Origin: Chloroflexota bacterium
GTDB lineage: Bacteria > Chloroflexota > Dehalococcoidia > Lucifugimonadales > UBA3495
Assembly (NCBI GenBank): GCA_028875055.1
Contig: JAPPGG010000045.1
Span: 1-64,000 of the forward strand
Length of the DNA: 64,000 nucleotides
Direction: 5' to 3'
The notes under the pieces were generated by a model that was not told where the DNA came from, did no database searches, and was given only the letters and a program-made list of their open reading frames with translations. Each line of letters opens with the position of its first letter. Within the stretch, counting starts at the first letter, position 1. The translations under genes were made by a program, and so were the position numbers. Of this stretch, positions 26,073-35,048 are shown piece by piece.

Positions 26073-26942
26073 TCACTTCAGGGCTCTTGCCGCCGCCATA
26101 AACTCCTGCGCCCCGGAATAGTCCCGGATTCCGCCTCTCCTGATGGAAGGGAGCAGGTAAATATTGTGGATTGAGGCGTTACGAAATCCTTCGTAAAGTT
26201 CGAGTGCGATATCAACCCCAGGCCGGCCAGCTTCCAGGTCATATCGAATGCTCTCCGGAACTGCTCCCATAGATATGCTGCCTGATTCCAGCAACTGGAG
26301 CCCCCAATAGACGGGCGCCTTTGCCGCATCACCCTGCAAGCGGGCCAGCTGCGCCTGGAAATCGAACGCTATCTTCGGGTCAAAGATAGGCTGAGTTACC
26401 AGAAAGCCGGCACCCGCACTTACTTTTCGGGACGCCAGGGCAACCTGCCGGAGCAGATCCGCTGACGGGTCCAGGGTTGCGCCCACGCAGAAGCTGGAAG
26501 GCGAGTCCAGCGAACGGCTACGGAAGTCTGTTCCCCGGTTCATGGCCGCGATGGCCTCGATCAACTCGGTCGGTCGGTATTCGCGTACCGCTGAAACACT
26601 GTCAGCATCAACAGTCGTGAAGGGGTCGCCCTGGGCTATTACCACGTTCTCCAGGCCAAGCAATTGGGCCCCTAAAAGGTAGGACTGAATGGCCAGCCGG
26701 TTCATGTCCCGGGTCAGCAACGCAAAAATAACCTCCTGCCCCGTTCGTTGCCTCAGGTGAGCGGCCAGCATGGCAGAGTCTGTTCGCGCGGCGCGGCCGG
26801 GGTTGCGGTTAACCAGCAGGAAATCCGCCTCGGAAGGTGGGGTATCAATCTGGCAGGGGTTGCCGGAGCGCGGAGGAGAGTAGTCGCAGATGAAGGTTGT
26901 CCTGCCAGTGACCTCGAAGCCCGCATCGGAAACTTTGGTCAT
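26073..26942 (-). CDS. Methylenetetrahydrofolate reductase-family protein
   Basis: This 289-residue protein has the MetF-type TIM-barrel layout: FALLTRDMNRLAIQSYLLGAQLLGLENVVIAQGDPF around the flavin site, SFCVGATLDPSADLL, and KVSAGAGFLVTQPIFD. These match the conserved AGADFIxTQ region and the GDP motif. It would reduce methylenetetrahydrofolate to methyl-THF or act on a related C1 carrier. It lies 67 bases downstream of an MqnA-like gene. The ATG at 26942 was preferred to a TTG five codons earlier; neither has a clear ribosome site. Confidence 0.8.
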   Translation of the reverse strand: MTKVSDAGFEVTGRTTFICDYSPPRSGNPCQIDTPPSEADFLLVNRNPGRAARTDSAMLAAHLRQRTGQEVIFALLTRDMNRLAIQSYLLGAQLLGLENVVIAQGDPFTTVDADSVSAVREYRPTELIEAIAAMNRGTDFRSRSLDSPSSFCVGATLDPSADLLRQVALASRKVSAGAGFLVTQPIFDPKIAFDFQAQLARLQGDAAKAPVYWGLQLLESGSISMGAVPESIRYDLEAGRPGVDIALELYEGFRNASIHNIYLLPSIRRGGIRDYSGAQEFMAAARALK

Positions 26943-27009
26943 GGGAGGCCACCGCAAATAGACAAGTCAAACAGGCTGGACAACAGGGAACTCAGGAGAT
27001 GCTCCCAAG

Positions 27010-27759
27010 TTACGAATCAAGCTGTTCCAGGTATTCCTGGAATATCCGCATGGACTTCTGCTCGGTCATACCGAGGTAGAAGCGAATGCCCTGGACGTAT
27101 TCGACCACGTCCCGGGGCAACATCAGCAGGTTTTCGCGCGGTTCGGAGATGTGGTAGAGATTGTCCACCCCGTCTTCGAGGCCCACGTAGAGGGTATCCT
27201 CAAGGACTGCCAGGGCCTGGGTGTCGATGCCCAGGCGGGCCATCCAGCGGGCGTACACGAAGGGCAGGCGAGTCCACTCGTACCACTGCTCACCCAGGTC
27301 GTAGCGGTGCTCGAAGCCACGGGCCCCACGGCGCTGCCGCAGTCCACGGTCTCCCATAACCATGAAGGCATCGTGCTCGTCGCGCAGGCCCACAAACTCA
27401 GCAGGTTCCACCTGGTGGCGGAGCTTCAGCAACACCTGGAGGAGCTTGACTGAGGTGCGGGAGTCTTCAATTATCCCGATTCGCGCGCCGGTCAAGTCCT
27501 CGATGGGGACCTTGGAATACAGGAACACGCTGCCGGCCCGGTCGGTGCTGGCGATGCAGAAGCCGCCCACGGGTTGCAGCAGGTCGTCCTTCCCGTATGT
27601 GTCCACAACGGGGACAAGGGCAGCGTCGATGACACCTTCTTCAATTTCCGCCACGGCGCGGTTGGGCATGGTATCCACCAATTGCATACCCCGCCGCTCC
27701 GTGTCGAAGTAGAAGGGTTCGCAGATCATGTATGGAATCCTGCCCACTTTTAGCGACAT
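27010..27759 (-). CDS. mqnA: MqnA-family chorismate dehydratase-like protein
   Basis: This 249-residue protein has a periplasmic-binding-protein-like fold and the family hallmarks VGRIPYMICEPFYF, GARIGIIEDSRTSVKLLQVLL and YDLGEQWYEWTRLPFVYARWMARLG. MqnA converts chorismate to 3-[(1-carboxyvinyl)oxy]benzoate in the futalosine route to menaquinone. No other futalosine genes (mqnB-E) are nearby, which is common when the pathway is scattered. A paralogous role for the fold cannot be ruled out. Confidence 0.78.
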   Translation of the reverse strand: MSLKVGRIPYMICEPFYFDTERRGMQLVDTMPNRAVAEIEEGVIDAALVPVVDTYGKDDLLQPVGGFCIASTDRAGSVFLYSKVPIEDLTGARIGIIEDSRTSVKLLQVLLKLRHQVEPAEFVGLRDEHDAFMVMGDRGLRQRRGARGFEHRYDLGEQWYEWTRLPFVYARWMARLGIDTQALAVLEDTLYVGLEDGVDNLYHISEPRENLLMLPRDVVEYVQGIRFYLGMTEQKSMRIFQEYLEQLDS

Positions 27760-27993
27760 GCTGTTTGAGTGCTCCTGCGCAATTTTGGTTGAAAGCCGGT
27801 TGAGAGATTGGCCGTCGAGTATATGGCCCGGTAACCGATTGTAGGCGGGCGGGAAAACTCAGTCAAGGGAACTGGTCTCGTGGACTACAGGCAGCGCTAC
27901 CCACCATTGCCTGAAATTTGAAAGCCATCGAGGACACGGCTACACTGGGCGCATGATTTCGAGCAGGGAATAGAGAATCCAGGAGGTATGCCA

Positions 27994-28548
27994 ATGTCCA
28001 GAATACCGCCGGTTACCAGGGAAAGCGTCCCGGAAGATATGCGAGAGGCTTTTGACGAACTCGCTGCGGCCCCCGGTGGAATAGGCGCCGGGCCAATGTC
28101 AATCTTGAAGCACAGCCCCGAAATGGCCCGCAGGGCCACGCCCTTCTGGGAGTACGTGCGCAACGAGTCCAGCGTACCGCACGAGATACGGGAACTGGCC
28201 ATGCTGGTCACGGCCAGGGCCAAGGACTGCGTATATATCTGGGACCGGCACGTACCCATCGCCAGGCAGTCGGGCCTGCGGAACGAGCTGATAGACGCCC
28301 TGAGGGACCAGCAACCCTTGCCGGAACTCTCCGCCTCGGAGGCTGCCGTAATCAACCTGGCCAACGAGTTCTTTACCGGTAGCCGGGTAAGCCAGGAGAC
28401 CTTTCAGGCAGCCCACGACCAGTTTGGCACCCAGGCGCTGGTGGAACTGGTGACGCTGATGGGCTACTACGCCATGCTGGCCTTCAACGCCAACACTGTT
28501 GACCTGCAGCTGGAGCACGAATCGGATGAGCCGGTCTTGCCGGTATAG
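27994..28548 (+). CDS. Carboxymuconolactone decarboxylase-like alkylhydroperoxidase-fold protein
   Basis: This 184-residue protein has an AhpD/CMD fold: an N-terminal helix pair (VPEDMREAFDELAA), the core HEIRELAMLVTARAKDCVYIWDRHVPIA, and a C-terminal repeat (VELVTLMGYYAMLAFNANTVDL). The family's CxxxH-like patch appears here as CVYIWDRH with a single Cys, so thiol peroxidase activity is doubtful. The start was set at the second ATG because GGAGG is seven bases upstream of it and only one base from the first. Confidence 0.87.
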   Translation: MSRIPPVTRESVPEDMREAFDELAAAPGGIGAGPMSILKHSPEMARRATPFWEYVRNESSVPHEIRELAMLVTARAKDCVYIWDRHVPIARQSGLRNELIDALRDQQPLPELSASEAAVINLANEFFTGSRVSQETFQAAHDQFGTQALVELVTLMGYYAMLAFNANTVDLQLEHESDEPVLPV

Positions 28549-28765
28549 GACGGGGGACAACCAGGCGCCGCTGCCCTGGCAGCTCAATCAAGGTTGCATT
28601 GATGTGCCAGCTGCCCGAATCGGCAATCCGGCCTTGAACGGAAGTCCAGGGGGTGCCAAGGGTGCATTTGCCGTGCGGAAGGAGCCCTGGATTCCGGTTT
28701 TCGCCGGACAGGCGGTTCCTGGGGCCGGACTGGTCCGCCAGGGACTGACCGGCTGCCTTGCGGCA

Positions 28766-28908
28766 GGGTGTCCGTCAAGATTTTGGTAGAGCAACTGGAT
28801 AGGGGCAGATATCGAAAGCTAAGGTAGGGGCGCAGGGCCCTGCGCCCCTACAGCGACGGCCTGCAACGGGGCCCCACCAGGCATTCCCCAAAAATTTGAC
28901 GGACACCC
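28766..28908. mobile_element. 143-bp MITE-like element with palindromic core and 9-bp TSD
   Basis: The element has 21-bp terminal inverted repeats starting GGGTGTCCGTCAA that match at 19 of 21 positions. The direct repeat CTTGCGGCA flanks it at 28757-28765 and 28909-28917. A perfect 28-bp palindrome (28824-28851, half-site GTAGGGGCGCAGGG) lies in the middle. It has no open frame, so it would have to be moved by a transposase encoded elsewhere. The region from 28549 to 28756 holds nothing recognisable. Confidence 0.85.
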
Positions 28909-28924
28909 CTTGCGGCACATACAC

Positions 28925-28952
28925 TTGACAGGCGCAAGACCGCAGCTTTAAC
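28925..28952 (+). promoter_or_regulatory. Probable promoter of the tRNA cluster
   Basis: A consensus TTGACA (28925-28930) is followed after 16 bases by TTTAAC (28947-28952), a moderate -10. It lies about 90 bases upstream of tRNA-Ala and begins seven bases after the target duplication of the adjacent element. Confidence 0.5.
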
Positions 28953-29041
28953 ATTCAAGAAGGTACCGGGGAGAATTCCCCATACCTGCGGCGGCTCGGC
29001 GGTTCGTTTCAGGCAACTGGTTCGAACGTGGGCAACAGCCC

Positions 29042-29117
29042 GGGGATATAGCTCAACTGGGAGAGCGCGGCGTTCGCAATGCCGAGGTTGGGGGTTCGAG
29101 CCCCCCTATCTCCACCA
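29042..29117 (+). tRNA. tRNA-Ala(CGC)
   Basis: A full cloverleaf is visible: acceptor GGGGATA/TATCTCC, D-stem GCTC/GAGC, anticodon stem CGGCG/TGCCG with loop TTCGCAA (anticodon CGC), T-stem GGGGG/CCCCC with TTCGAGC, and an encoded CCA. It is first of three tRNA genes spaced by 4 and 19 bases, probably one transcript. Confidence 0.96.
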
Positions 29118-29121
29118 ACGT

Positions 29122-29197
29122 GCCCCTGTAGCTCAGAGGATAGAGCGGCGGCGTCCTAAGTCGCGCGTCGGGGGTTCGAGTCCCTCCAGGGGTACCA
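29122..29197 (+). tRNA. tRNA-Arg(CCT)
   Basis: The cloverleaf has acceptor GCCCCTG/CAGGGGT, D-stem GCTC/GAGC, anticodon stem GCGGC/GTCGC with loop GTCCTAA (anticodon CCT, reading AGG), a T-loop TTCGAGT and encoded CCA. Position 32 is G rather than the usual pyrimidine. Confidence 0.95.
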
Positions 29198-29216
29198 TAT
29201 AGTCAAACAACGGCGC

Positions 29217-29294
29217 AGGAGCGTAGCTCAGTCTGGTCAGAGCGCTGGTCTCCAAAACCAGTGGTCGGGGGTTCGAATCCTCCCGCTCCTGCCA
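29217..29294 (+). tRNA. tRNA-Trp(CCA)
   Basis: The cloverleaf has acceptor AGGAGCG/CGCTCCT, D-stem GCTC/GAGC, anticodon stem CTGGT/ACCAG with loop CTCCAAA (anticodon CCA), T-loop TTCGAAT, discriminator G and encoded CCA. It is the last tRNA before the peptidase gene. Confidence 0.96.
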
Positions 29295-29384
29295 AATTCA
29301 GGAACAAGAAAACGTTAGAGGGTCGCCAGGCCCTCTATTCTTTTTGGCACGGTCTCCTATCTCCGGATTGCAGGAGGCGACAGA

Positions 29385-31367
29385 ATGGGCAACCCCCTCT
29401 CTCCAAACATGGTCAGGCGCCTCACTTCGGTGTCCGACCCCTCTTTGGCTCCTGACGGATCCCGCGTTGCCTTCACCTATGGCTGGGTGGAGGAAGAGTC
29501 CCTGGAAAGCCGGTCACGCATCCGGATGATGTACCTGGACGGAAGGTCGGGTAAATCGACGTCCGACTTTACGCAGGGCACGCGGGACAGTTCACCCAGA
29601 TTTTCGCCTGATGGGCAGACCGTCTCCTTCCTGCGCCCGGACGAAGCGCAAGTCCGCCAGATCTGGCTTATACCCGTGAACGGAGGCGAAGCCAGGCAGT
29701 TGACCTGGTCCGCAGGGAACATTGTTGACCTGGGCTGGGCGCCGGACTCTCGCCAGCTAGTGTACTCGGCTGATGTTTCGCCTGAAGAGGACGATTCGAC
29801 TTCGGATACCGTGCCACTGCCCCGGGTAAGCGTAGCTCGGCGGATCAAGTACCGCTACGATGGCCTGGGCTGGCGCGGCGACGCCCACTTTCACCTTTCT
29901 GTAGTTAACGTGGAGGACGGGTCAGGCCGCCAGATCACCGACGGCGACTGGGACGACCTTTTGCCGGCCTGGTCTCCCGATGGAAGCCGGATAGCATTTG
30001 TTTCGAGCCGGCGGAAAGACCGGGACATCTCGAGCCGGTCTGAAGCCTATGTGGTTGAGGTGGGCAGCGGCTCCACGCCCGAGCCCCAATGCTGGTCGGG
30101 CGACCTGGAGACGGTTGGCGGATTGGCGTGGGCGCCGGACGGCCAGAGGTTGGCGGCTGCAGGGTCGCCGGCCAGCCATGGCCTGGGACTGTGGCAAAGC
30201 TGGATCTACGTGCTTCAGCCTGGCATCAACCCTCAATGCCTGACCGATGATACGATTCGTCCTACCCTGGGCATTCCTGCCATCAGCCCCACACCGGAGT
30301 CAAAGTGGTACGAGGACGGACGGATACTGTTCCTGGCGGAGTCCCGGGGCGAGTCCTTTCTGGTTGAAACCAGGGAAACCGGGGCGGAAACCAGGAAAGT
30401 GGCCGGTGGCGGGATGCAGTCGCCGGCCCTTACGCTGGACAGAGCAGGGACGAAGGCCGTTCTGGTTGCCAATTCTCCGTCGTCGCCGGCCGACCTTCAA
30501 TTGATTGACGTGCGGTCGCAGAAAAAGACGCTGCTGACCAGCTATAACCGGGAATTTCTGCAAGCCATCCCACCCGCTACGCAGGAGAAGTTCAGCATCA
30601 GGCGCGAGGGGCTGGAAATAGAGTGCCGCCTTTACTTCCCGCCGGACTTCGATGCGTCCAAAGTGTACCCGCTGGCGCTGGAAATCCACGGAGGGCCCAA
30701 CGGCGCATTCTATGACTCCTTTGTTCCGGTGCAACAGTTGCTGGCCACCAACGGTTACCTGACGCTGGCGGTCAATCCACGGGGTTCTTCCACCTATGGG
30801 GAAGACTTCATGACCGCGGTGCTGGACGACTGGGGAGGCGAGGACTACCTGGATTTGATGGCGGCGGTGGACGAGGTTTCCGGCCGGCCGTACGTGGATG
30901 AGTCACGCATGGGCGTGCACGGCTACAGCTACGGCGGGTTTATGTCCAGCTGGATCATTGGGCAGAACCGCCGATTTCGTGCGGCGGTAATTGGCGCGCC
31001 CTGCACTGACCTGGTGGCCATGTATGGAACATCGGACATTGGGGTCAGTTTCGGCGAAGTCCAGTGGGGCGGGACTATAGAAGAGGCCTGTCAGAAGCTG
31101 GTGGACCACTCGCCGATAACCTATGCTGCCAATGTGGAGGCGCCGGCTCTGCTGCTGCACGGGGAGGCGGATGCCCGTTGCCCCATCTCCCAGAGTGAGG
31201 CCTATTTTGTGCGGCTGAAGCGCCTGGGCAAGGAAGTGGAAATGGTACGATTTCCGGGGTGTTCGCACTCATTCCCGCGCCAGGGCCACCCAAAGCTCAG
31301 GGAGGAGTACCTGGCTCGGACGCTGGAATGGTTTGACAAGTATGTGAGGCAGCAATCAGCGGATTAA
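29385..31367 (+). CDS. S9-family prolyl oligopeptidase/acylaminoacyl peptidase
   Basis: This 660-residue serine peptidase has an N-terminal WD40-like propeller (repeats such as SPRFSPDGQTVSFLRPD, DLLPAWSPDGSRIAFVSSRR and GLAWAPDGQRLAA) and a C-terminal alpha/beta hydrolase domain from about residue 400. The catalytic triad is Ser near 515 in GYSYGG, Asp in GEADARCP and His in PGCSHSFPR. It has no signal peptide, so it probably cleaves short or acylated peptides in the cytoplasm. GGAGG precedes the ATG. It follows the tRNA cluster by 90 bases. Confidence 0.94.
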   Translation: MGNPLSPNMVRRLTSVSDPSLAPDGSRVAFTYGWVEEESLESRSRIRMMYLDGRSGKSTSDFTQGTRDSSPRFSPDGQTVSFLRPDEAQVRQIWLIPVNGGEARQLTWSAGNIVDLGWAPDSRQLVYSADVSPEEDDSTSDTVPLPRVSVARRIKYRYDGLGWRGDAHFHLSVVNVEDGSGRQITDGDWDDLLPAWSPDGSRIAFVSSRRKDRDISSRSEAYVVEVGSGSTPEPQCWSGDLETVGGLAWAPDGQRLAAAGSPASHGLGLWQSWIYVLQPGINPQCLTDDTIRPTLGIPAISPTPESKWYEDGRILFLAESRGESFLVETRETGAETRKVAGGGMQSPALTLDRAGTKAVLVANSPSSPADLQLIDVRSQKKTLLTSYNREFLQAIPPATQEKFSIRREGLEIECRLYFPPDFDASKVYPLALEIHGGPNGAFYDSFVPVQQLLATNGYLTLAVNPRGSSTYGEDFMTAVLDDWGGEDYLDLMAAVDEVSGRPYVDESRMGVHGYSYGGFMSSWIIGQNRRFRAAVIGAPCTDLVAMYGTSDIGVSFGEVQWGGTIEEACQKLVDHSPITYAANVEAPALLLHGEADARCPISQSEAYFVRLKRLGKEVEMVRFPGCSHSFPRQGHPKLREEYLARTLEWFDKYVRQQSAD

Positions 31368-31446
31368 GCGCCCACTGGCATTCTGTTTATCGCAGGGCAT
31401 TTGGCGGCCATTCAGTTGAACGCTTTGCGACTTGGAGGAGGTTGAA

Positions 31447-32205
31447 ATGACTTTTGCGGGTTCTCAGTTGTTGCCCAGCGCCCGGGCCGGGGGAATTTCC
31501 CTGATGGCGGGCGTGGTGCTGGCCTTTTTTCCGTCGCTGTTCACACCCGGTGGCTGGCTGGTCAGTCCTGTGGACCAGTCCAATTACGCCGAGACCCTGG
31601 AGGTGCTGTCAAAATACCCGAGCCTGGCCCACGTAACGGCCATGGCTGCCGCCATATCAATGCTGCTTTACGGCTACGGGTTATTGGGCCTCCTGGGATT
31701 GCGCGCCGTACCCGGCAGCAAGTTCTCTTCCCTGCTTCAATTTGGCGTTATCACCAGCCTTTTTGGTTGGGGCATTTTTCTCATCGCCATGGGAAAACGC
31801 CACATGACGGTGCACCTGATACAGCGCAGCATGGGGGAGTCCGGGGACCCGGAATTGCAAAACGTCCTCTTTAATGCCGCCCTGAACGGCTACGCGGACA
31901 TGGCAGGTCTCATCCTCGCATTCCTGTCCATCTATCCCTTTGCTTCCATGATGGTGGGACTGGGACTGGCGCCCCGGTTCGGGTCCATGAACATTTACAA
32001 GATTGCTTCCATCGGCCTGTTTGTAGTTGGGGCCGCCGGGTTCATAAACTTCGTTGTTGCCCAGCACTTTCCGGCCATCGCCCTTGATTTGCTTCTGGGA
32101 GTCAACAATTCACTGCTGTCATTGGGCGCGCTTTGCCTTTTCATAGTCGGTGTGGGCATGTACCGGCAGCGAAGGGAATTGTTGCCTGACGAGAATGCCA
32201 GCTAA
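31447..32205 (+). CDS. Six-helix membrane protein of unknown function
   Basis: This 252-residue protein has about six hydrophobic segments, for example MAGVVLAFFPSLF, AAAISMLLYGYGLLGLLGL, FGVITSLFGWGIFLIAMG and SLGALCLFIVGVGMY. I recognise no family. The ATG at 31447 is set by GGAGGAGG five bases upstream. No motif suggests transport or catalysis. It lies between the peptidase and the CoA transferase genes. Confidence 0.8.
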   Translation: MTFAGSQLLPSARAGGISLMAGVVLAFFPSLFTPGGWLVSPVDQSNYAETLEVLSKYPSLAHVTAMAAAISMLLYGYGLLGLLGLRAVPGSKFSSLLQFGVITSLFGWGIFLIAMGKRHMTVHLIQRSMGESGDPELQNVLFNAALNGYADMAGLILAFLSIYPFASMMVGLGLAPRFGSMNIYKIASIGLFVVGAAGFINFVVAQHFPAIALDLLLGVNNSLLSLGALCLFIVGVGMYRQRRELLPDENAS

Positions 32206-32364
32206 CTGATGGGATTTGTGCCAAGAACAGGCCAATACTTGGCAAGCTAAAGGTGGAGAGTCGGCGCCTGGCAAGGAGCCACCCCGTCCTGACCTTCACC
32301 CCTCGGGATTGAGGGACCTCGCCAGCCTCCTGCAGGATAAAATCTGGTATTACAATTGCCTCAT

Positions 32365-33600
32365 ATGGAAAACTATAACCCTTCCGGAACCGCAGGACCC
32401 CTTACTGGAGTTCGGGTTATTGAATGGGGCAGCCTGGTCTCCGCGCCCTTCTGCGGCAAGGCGCTGGGGGAACTGGGCGCCGACGTAATCAAGATTGAGC
32501 CTCCAGGCAAGGGCGAAGAGGGACGCTACCGCGGTCCCTATCCCGACAATGTTCCCCATCCTGAGAAGAGCGGCCTCTTCCTTTTTGCCAACCTGAACAA
32601 GCGGGGCATTACCCTGGACGTGGGTACGGACTCCGGCCGAAGAATTTTGGGCCAGTTGCTGGAGACGGCCGATGTTCTCCTCGAAAACCAGTCCCTGTCC
32701 CTGGTAGAAGAAACCGGCCTGGACTATGAGTCCCTCAAGGGCGAATACCCCCGACTTGTAGTGATCTCCATATCGCCCTACGGCCGGACCGGTCCCTATC
32801 GTGGGTACCGGGGTACGGACCTGACGGCCAACGCCATGAGCGGCCTGAGTTTTGGCACAGGCCACCGCCACCGGGAGCCCCTGACCACTCCCCTGCACCA
32901 GGCCAGCTACCTGGCGGGAGTCGGGGCGGCATTCGCCACGATAATCGCCCTGCTGGGCAGGGATATGACGGGCAGAGGACAGTCAGTGGACGTAGCGGAG
33001 GCCCAGGTAATCGGAACATTGCTGACCGGCTACCATCTGCCGACCTACATTTACCGGGGCGTGGCAGGATTCCGTTCGGGAAACAGGATGCGGCTTGGGC
33101 TGTTCCCCAATTGCGTGCTGCCCTGTCGGGACGGTTATATCTGCATTGACGCGCCCCAGATGGCCCAATACCAGAGGTTCCTGGACCTGCTGGGGGACCA
33201 GGAATGGATGGAGAATCCCCGGTACCGGGACCGGCGGGCCATGAGCGACCAGTACCCGGAGGAAGCGGAATCGCTGATCTCCCCCTGGTTCATGGAACGC
33301 ACCAAGCAGGAAATCCTGGAAGCGTGCCTGGCCCATCGAATCCCTTGCGTCCCCGTCTATACTTTTGAGGAAACGCTGGGGGACCCTCAGCTGACCTCCC
33401 GGGACTACTTCAAGGAGGTTTCCAGCGATACGGCGGGAACATTTCGGGTACCGGGGCCACCCTACAGGCTGCAGAAGACAGCGGCTCGCCTTGTAAGAGC
33501 CGCGCCGTCCATCGGCCAACACAACCAGGAAATACTTGGCCGGGAGCTTGGCCTGGGCGGGGACGCAATGGAGAAATTGCGGGCGGACCAGGTTATCTAG
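32365..33600 (+). CDS. Family III (CaiB/BaiF) CoA transferase, copy 1
   Basis: This 411-residue protein is a class III CoA transferase, with the opening GVRVIEWGSLVSAPFCGKALGELGADVIKIE, LNKRGITLDV, the segment RTGPYRGYRGTDLTANAMSGL and GRGQSVDVAEAQ. Such enzymes move CoA between carboxylic acids and underlie activation of carnitine, oxalate, bile acids or aromatic acids. It is followed after 12 bases by a second CoA transferase of the same family that is clearly divergent. Two unlike copies side by side may form a heterodimer or act on successive acids. Confidence 0.92.
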   Translation: MENYNPSGTAGPLTGVRVIEWGSLVSAPFCGKALGELGADVIKIEPPGKGEEGRYRGPYPDNVPHPEKSGLFLFANLNKRGITLDVGTDSGRRILGQLLETADVLLENQSLSLVEETGLDYESLKGEYPRLVVISISPYGRTGPYRGYRGTDLTANAMSGLSFGTGHRHREPLTTPLHQASYLAGVGAAFATIIALLGRDMTGRGQSVDVAEAQVIGTLLTGYHLPTYIYRGVAGFRSGNRMRLGLFPNCVLPCRDGYICIDAPQMAQYQRFLDLLGDQEWMENPRYRDRRAMSDQYPEEAESLISPWFMERTKQEILEACLAHRIPCVPVYTFEETLGDPQLTSRDYFKEVSSDTAGTFRVPGPPYRLQKTAARLVRAAPSIGQHNQEILGRELGLGGDAMEKLRADQVI

Positions 33601-33612
33601 CCGCAGATTGCC

Positions 33613-34878
33613 ATGACCAATGAAAAGACAGAAAGCAACAACCTGCTGCCCCTGTCCCGCTACCGGGTGGTGGATTTTGGCACCGCGTGGGCCGGACCCA
33701 TGGCGGCCCAACTGCTGGCAGACCTGGGCGCGCAGGTCATCAAGGTGGAGAGCAGGGCCAGGATGGACGGGCTTCGGCTGGGCCGGCCCATTGCCGGCGA
33801 TGACGTTGCCGGCGGCGACCGGGGCCTGTGGCCCGAGCTTCAGCCCGTCTTTCACGGCATAAATCGCAACAAGCTGAGCGTTACCCTGAATCTTAAGACC
33901 GATGAAGGACTGGGGCTGGTCCGGGAGTTGCTGGCCGGCAGCGACGTTGCCCTGAACAACTACTCCCCGGGGGTGCTGGACCGATTGGGGCTGGGATACG
34001 AGGAGATGCGTGCTCTCCGTCCGGACATCATCCTGGTATCCATGCCGGCGCTGGGCGAAACGGGGCCGCTGCGAGAAGTGCTGGCATACGCCCCGATAAT
34101 CCAGGCCCTATCCGGCCTGATGAGCGTGGTGGGCTATTCGGGAGATGAACCGTTGGTGGGTGAGCTGCAGGCGCCCTGGAGCGACGTGGTGGCCGCGATT
34201 CACGCGGCGCTGGCCACGGTGGCGGCCCTCTATCACCGCAATCGCACCGGACAAGGTCAGTTCATTGAGGTCGCCCAGCTTGAGGCAACCACCTCCATGC
34301 TGGGGGAGGCCTTCCTGGAGACCCAGATGACGGGGATGTCGCCGGGACCGCAGGGCAATTACAGCGCCGGTGGGGCTCCCCACAACAATTACCCGTGTGC
34401 GGAACCGGACCGCTGGGTTGCCATTGCGGTGACCAGTGAAGAGGAATGGCAGGCCTTTTGCGGGGTGCTGGGCAACCCCGCGTGGACAGCCGGGGAAATG
34501 TTCGCGACCATGGCCGCCAGGCTGGCAAATCTTGAGGAACTGGACGCCCATGTAAGGGAGTGGACCCGGGCGCACAGTTCCCGGGAAATTACGGAACTGC
34601 TGCAGGGGCAGGGTATAGCCGCCATGCCCGTAATGAACATCGAGGACCAGTTCCTGGACCCGCACTTGCGGGAAAGGCAGGCCTACCTGGAGGTGGAGCA
34701 CCCCCACGCGGGCATTGAGTGGGTTTACGGGATGCCGTGGCTGCTGGGAAGCACGCCGGGGGGCATGCGCTCCCACGCTCCGCTGCTGGGCGAGCACAAC
34801 GAGTATGTGCTCACAGAACTGCTGGGCATTGCAGCCGCCGAAGTGACGCGGCTGCAGGAATCGGAGGTCATCTACTGA
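33613..34878 (+). CDS. Family III (CaiB/BaiF) CoA transferase, copy 2
   Basis: This 421-residue class III CoA transferase has YRVVDFGTAWAGPMAAQLLADLGAQVIKVE, INRNKLSVTLNLKTDEGLGL, PALGETGPLREVLAYAPIIQALSGL and GQGQFIEVAQLEA. The segment that positions the catalytic Asp is present near residue 170. It shares an operon with the CoA transferase 12 bases upstream. The substrate cannot be deduced. No acyl-CoA dehydrogenase is in the window, but EtfAB at 61967-63853 would serve one. Confidence 0.92.
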   Translation: MTNEKTESNNLLPLSRYRVVDFGTAWAGPMAAQLLADLGAQVIKVESRARMDGLRLGRPIAGDDVAGGDRGLWPELQPVFHGINRNKLSVTLNLKTDEGLGLVRELLAGSDVALNNYSPGVLDRLGLGYEEMRALRPDIILVSMPALGETGPLREVLAYAPIIQALSGLMSVVGYSGDEPLVGELQAPWSDVVAAIHAALATVAALYHRNRTGQGQFIEVAQLEATTSMLGEAFLETQMTGMSPGPQGNYSAGGAPHNNYPCAEPDRWVAIAVTSEEEWQAFCGVLGNPAWTAGEMFATMAARLANLEELDAHVREWTRAHSSREITELLQGQGIAAMPVMNIEDQFLDPHLRERQAYLEVEHPHAGIEWVYGMPWLLGSTPGGMRSHAPLLGEHNEYVLTELLGIAAAEVTRLQESEVIY

Positions 34879-34905
34879 ATCCGTTACCCTACGCGCTCAT
34901 GGCTG

Positions 34906-34932
34906 AAAAAACCCGCCGGGGCCCAGGGCGGG
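34906..34932 (-). terminator. Terminator read from the minus strand
   Basis: Read leftward, CCCGCC pairs with GGCGGG around an 8-9 base loop and is followed by TTTTTT. It would end transcription coming from the esterase gene at 35269, about 340 bases upstream, and shield the CoA transferase operon from antisense transcription. The rest of 34933-35268 holds only the hairpin repeat at 35049. Confidence 0.7.
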
Positions 34933-35048
34933 CAGCCCTGAACCAGGGCCAGGTGGGAAACGCATCTGGCATTGACCGCAATCCGGCGCGGGTCATGATC
35001 CACTAGTGGTTCAACCCGATTGTATTGATGGGTTGGGGCTAAACCGTC

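Noticed and set aside
28824-28851. The 28-bp palindrome as a rho-independent terminator of the CMD gene
   Set aside because: There is no T-tract on either side and it is embedded in a mobile element with its own ends and target duplication.
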